Shown: piece by piece, positions 8,167 through 11,243 of the stretch
Position numbering within the stretch: position 1 is the first letter of the stretch
How the letters are laid out: each line of letters opens with the position of its first letter
From: Euperipatoides rowelli
Lineage: Eukaryota; Onychophora; Udeonychophora; Euonychophora; Peripatopsidae
Length of the DNA stretch: 11,243 nt
NCBI GenBank assembly: GCA_003024985.2
Contig: PXIH01S0008063.1
Direction: 5' to 3' (one strand)
Notes under the pieces: generated by a model
The model's input: only the letters and a program-made list of their open reading frames with translations
The model's database searches: none
What the model was told of the DNA's origin: nothing
Program-made: the position numbers and the translations under genes

Positions 8167-8705
8167 CATAAAAATAGAGGTAAATTAGTTTCCTAAATTG
8201 GTAGACTATGTTATGAAGAGTGGCTGTATAAAAGGTTTGAGCAGAGCAGTCATTAGACTAGCCTACTGTCGATAAATTAACGCCTTGATCTACAACAATA
8301 CTCAAGGCTTATTTCAGCTTAAACTAGTTACCAATTTTATTTCAAGGAATTACTATACTTAGTCTATCTAGAAAACTCAAAAGCTCCTATCATCCAGAAA
8401 GCTACCATGATTGACTATTGGCTAGCTGATGGAAATTGGCTAAAGGCTAGTTGACAGAAGTTACCTAAAAATATAAACATAATATTGAGGCTCTTGAATA
8501 TCATTAGGGTTGAAGCATTGTTATTTATTACCTATGTGAGGTATGGTTAGTGTGGGGGTGAAGTTAGGATTGTAAATAAACAAAATAAGGCAGCTGAGCC
8601 ATATTGTCATGGAATGAGGGAGAGTCTGACTTTTCTTGGTAGACATTAGTTTTAGATGCTATTCTACTATTGTCAGTACAAGAATCAGTGTGGTACTGCC
8701 ACTAT
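8167..8705. other. Unassigned DNA
   Basis: There is a 7-bp hairpin GCCTTGA/TCAAGGC (8282-8308) and a short local duplication of 'attggcta' and 'ggctag-tga' words at 8418-8456. No coding frame or known repeat is seen. Confidence 0.4.
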
Positions 8706-9244
8706 TATAATGTAGACTATGATTCAGAGATGTGAAGTAAGATGGAAATATCACATAATTTTGCTTCCATACATATTGTGGACAAAAACAACCCCTTACA
8801 TATTTTCTAATCATTGATATAGGTTATACAAGAACAAAACCAACACCTTAAATATTTTGGAAAAATAAGTCAAATATTATAGACGCATAAATTAAAATAA
8901 AATATGTACTTCAATACGTATGGAAGCAAAGTTATATGATGTATTTATCTAACATATTTCTAAATCATAATGTATGGCTATGATATAGAAATTATTATTT
9001 GATGTTAAACAAATACATTACATAACTTTGCTTCATACACATTGTAGTACATATTTTAATTTATGCCTGTATAAGCTTTGACTAATGCTTCCAAAATATA
9101 TAAGATGTTGTTCTTATTCTTGTATAATCTATCACCATGCTTCCATAACATGTAAGGGGTTGTTCTTGTCAACAATATGTATGGACGCCAAGTTATGTTA
9201 GAGTTTGCTAACATTATAATTCTCAATCATAGCCATACATTATA
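8706..9244. mobile_element. Double foldback (MITE-like) element
   Basis: The same 19-base end sequence appears three times: TATAATGTAGACTATGATT (8706), CATAATGTATGGCTATGAT (8966-8984) and, inverted, at 9226-9244. It delimits two units of about 279 bp that share the middle copy and are inverted relative to each other. Each unit is itself foldback: 'acataactttgctt-catac' near one end and its reverse complement near the other. Matching inner blocks include 'caaccccttacat' (8789 and inverted about 9150), 'atattttggaa' and 'ataaattaaaata'. There is no transposase. TA bases at both outer ends are compatible with a TA target-site duplication, unproven. A decayed relative is at 4378-4610. Confidence 0.75.
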
Positions 9245-10111
9245 AGTCTTAAAATCCGGCACTGATGATGCCAGAAGCTTTAAATACAAGTGCCTTGATA
9301 CTGGAAAGCCTAAGTGCCATTTAGTCACATGATCAAGATGAATAGAACCCTTATTTTTTATTTTACAGTCCTAACCTTACTGTAACCCTGAACCTTATGA
9401 CCTACTATGTATTAAATCCACTATGCTCCAACCCTTTGATAATCTAGAGGTGAAATAATATTTTTGATCGATTTTGATAAATTTGACACAACTTCCGTCA
9501 GCCCTTTCCATGATGATGAAAATACATGCACAGATGTTAAATACGCTGTAAAATGAGATTTAAGCCTGTTGAGTTTTTAGGTTGTTCTCTTAAACCGAGT
9601 TTCACTACCAATTTAAGATAAAACATGTGCTGGGCTATATTATTAGCTCTTATCTTTAAATATAACTGAATACTTGACAAACTGAAAGTAATTATTAGGG
9701 GAGATTGCAGTTTTGTGTATTGCTTTGAAAATGGCCACCCATTTTTGACGTAGATACTTCCAGACATAAGTTGTTGATAAATTTAATGACATGGGTAAAG
9801 GGCTAGGTGAAGTCTGAGATCCAGATGTTAAACGATTTTTGTAGAGCATGCGTAGATTTGTTTTAGAAATGCAGCCATGATGCAGGATTGCAGGCGGTGA
9901 GTTTAAATTACTAATATTTATTTTCATTTATATTGTCTAATGTTTTTTATGTAACATTATTCAATGTTTATTAGATTTTGTATTGTTTAATTCTCATTTT
10001 AAATTATTTGGAAGAAATATAACTATCATTGGGTTGGATAACAGTGTATGGCTTATCTTCCGAATATCATTAGAAGATTCCAAAATGTCACCTATTGATT
10101 ATTATAGGGTA
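9245..10111. other. Unassigned DNA, no supported gene
   Basis: Two overlapping minus-strand open stretches (9643-9927, 94 codons; 9537-9767, 76 codons) have no recognisable motif and lie in different frames. On the plus strand, GCAGGCG|GTGAGT at 9897/9898 is a good match to an animal splice donor, with an acceptor-like GATTTGTTTTAG ending at 9868. The exon between them would be only about 29 nt. Nothing else is supported. Confidence 0.4.
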
Positions 10112-10480
10112 TATACTGTAATTAGGCATAGTCTATTTCACATGAAAGTGTATTTCACACATACTTGGAGTTAGGGATCAGGGGAAGGGTGAAGGTTAGA
10201 TATGTAATTAATCTATGGTAATTGGAGTTAGGGATCAGCTTAAGATTATGATCTAATTTTAAAACTAAACATTTCACAGGAAAGTGTATTTCACATTTTG
10301 ATTATTAATAACGGACATATAATTAGGGATAGTGTATTTCACATGACAGTGTATTTCACACATAGTTGGAGGTAGGGTTAGTGTAAGGGAACAGGTTAGA
10401 TATGTAATTAGCCTACGCTAGTTGGAGTTAGGGATCAGCATAATATACTATGATTTTAAGACTGAAAATATTCTTAGCAT
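10112..10480 (+). repeat. Tandem repeat of about 200 bp with short internal motifs
   Basis: AATTAGG(C/G)ATAGT-TATTTCACATG starts at about 10120 and again at 10321, giving a period of about 200 bp. Within the units, GTGTATTTCACA recurs four times, TTGGAGTTAGGGATCAG three times and TTAGATATGTAATTA twice. The second unit is incomplete and fades after about 10480. Related sequence occurs inverted at 10993-11243. Confidence 0.7.
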
Positions 10481-10706
10481 TCGTTTTTTTTTTATTTTTA
10501 AACCATTGTTAACTGACATATATTACTGATGATTAATTTTAACTTTTCTAATTTCATTATTATGCTGCAAATGAAAGATTTATTTATATAAATTTTAATT
10601 AACTAAGATTTTATAAAAAAAGAAAGTAACACATTTATTACTCAGTAATAAAATATTTGGCATGATTACAGTTTACGGTTCCCCCTTTCCAACATGGCTG
10701 CCAAAT

Positions 10707-10850
10707 CCAGACTTAAATTACGGTAGCGATAATTAGCAGACGCATTCCTAATTTCAAAATATTGAATTACCGTATTTTCTTTTTTTTTCAGTAATTCAAT
10801 AATTTTGAAATTAGGAATGAATCTATTAATTATCACTAATTTACGTCTGG
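10707..10850. repeat. Large palindrome, arms about 60 bp
   Basis: The left arm 10707-10770 starts CCAGACTTAAATTA and ends CATTCCTAATTTCAAAATAT then TGAATTAC. The right arm 10791-10850 is its reverse complement with a few substitutions and small gaps. The spacer of 20 nt is T-rich. It is probably a foldback/MITE core. The spacer plus the first arm base reads like a splice acceptor (TTTTCTTTTTTTTTCAG), but stop codons follow at once, so this is likely coincidence. Confidence 0.75.
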
Positions 10851-10980
10851 TATTATAAAAAATATTGCAACAACATACTAAAATNAGTAATTCAATAATT
10901 TTGAAATTAGGAATGAATCTATTAATTATCACTAATTTACGTCTGGTATTATAAAAAATATTGCAACAACATACTAAAAT
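10790..10980. other. Identical 95-bp duplication around a single N (assembly join)
   Basis: Bases 10790-10884 and 10886-10980 are identical, separated only by N at 10885, while all other repeats in the window have diverged. This is the usual result of two contigs joined without merging their overlap. The true genome probably has one copy. The 131-codon minus-strand reading at 10666-11061 crosses the N and contains the same peptide twice, so it should not be taken as a protein. Confidence 0.85.
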
Positions 10981-10992
10981 AAAAACGAACAA

Positions 10993-11243
10993 ACTAAAAT
11001 CTTTATAATATTTCATTACATTACTAACAATCTTGTTGACCCAGAACCCTAAGTGTAACAACGTGTGAAATCCACTAAGTTATTGGTCGGATACACAAAA
11101 TGTGTAATAATCAATTTTGTAATATTTTAAACATTTCATTACATAACTTACTCTAACCCATGTTCTTCTAACCCTAACTCCAACAACGTGTGAAATCGAG
11201 TAAGCTATTGGCCGGATACACAAAATGTGTAATAATCAATTTT
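10993..11243 (-). repeat. Tandem 125-bp units, cut by the window edge
   Basis: Two units share AACAACGTGTGAAATC (11057 and 11182), 'ggatacacaaaatgtgtaa' and 'taatcaatttt', with a period of 125 bp. Each carries a small hairpin TACACA-AAA-TGTGTA (11092-11106 and 11217-11231). On the minus strand the units read ATTTCACACGTTGTTGGAGT then TAGGGTTAG. This resembles the plus-strand repeat at 10330-10400, so the two arrays are inverted relatives. The second unit reaches the end of the window and the array may go on. Confidence 0.75.

Noticed and set aside
9253-9275. Possible hammerhead ribozyme core (ctgatgatgccagaag)
   Set aside because: CTGATGA is present but there is no proper stem II followed by GAAA and no flanking stems I and III.
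9537-9927. Two overlapping minus-strand open stretches (94 and 76 codons)
   Set aside because: They lie in different frames, have no motif, and their similar length and overlap look like chance.
10666-11061. 131-codon minus-strand reading
   Set aside because: It crosses the N at 10885 and contains the same peptide twice because of the 95-bp duplication; most of it is palindrome and repeat.
1-11243. CRISPR array, bacterial operon, phage or plasmid features
   Set aside because: No regular short direct repeats with unique spacers, no ribosome-binding-site-led reading frames and no prokaryotic genes; the content is that of an animal genome.

Overview
This window looks like non-coding DNA from an animal genome, most likely a draft assembly of a marine invertebrate. 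It is strongly AT-rich on both strands and has no operon-like layout, no bacterial genes and no long open reading frame. It does contain RTE-type non-LTR retrotransposon debris, tRNA-derived SINE-like units, several foldback/MITE-like palindromes and short tandem repeats. The species cannot be fixed from the sequence. Words such as 'taggcct' and 'tagcctac' made me think of invertebrate deuterostomes, but that is only an impression.

Region by region. Positions 1-1080 hold four copies of one repeat family, in two tandem pairs that diverge from a centre near 646. Two of the copies carry tRNA-like heads, one of them (301-372) a nearly complete cloverleaf. Positions 1081-2830 are a decayed, 5'-truncated RTE LINE on the minus strand. 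It is split by a 0.6-kb insertion that ends in a run of 14 A on the minus strand (1522-2132). Positions 2831-3956 are AT-rich without a gene. A MITE-like element with TGCAAGTG inverted ends, T-rich tandem repeats and a GGGGGTC/GACCCCC hairpin lies at 3957-4239. A decayed foldback element lies at 4378-4610. Positions 4611-7258 are unassigned apart from an AAAC microsatellite. Positions 7259-7630 form another T-rich/95-bp tandem repeat complex related to 3957-4239. Hairpins follow at 7779-7871 and 8107-8166. Positions 8706-9244 are a double foldback element of the family also seen at 4378. Positions 9245-10111 hold no supported gene.

The right end (10112-11243) is a nested repeat structure. A roughly 200-bp tandem repeat reads on the plus strand and related 125-bp tandem units read on the minus strand. 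Between them lies a 144-bp palindrome. A single N at 10885 sits between two identical 95-bp blocks, which is very probably an assembly join rather than biology.

I found no intact protein-coding gene and no convincing new biological system. The most informative signals are the nested repeats: the tRNA-headed palindrome, the dead RTE copy with its A-tailed insert, and the repeated foldback family.
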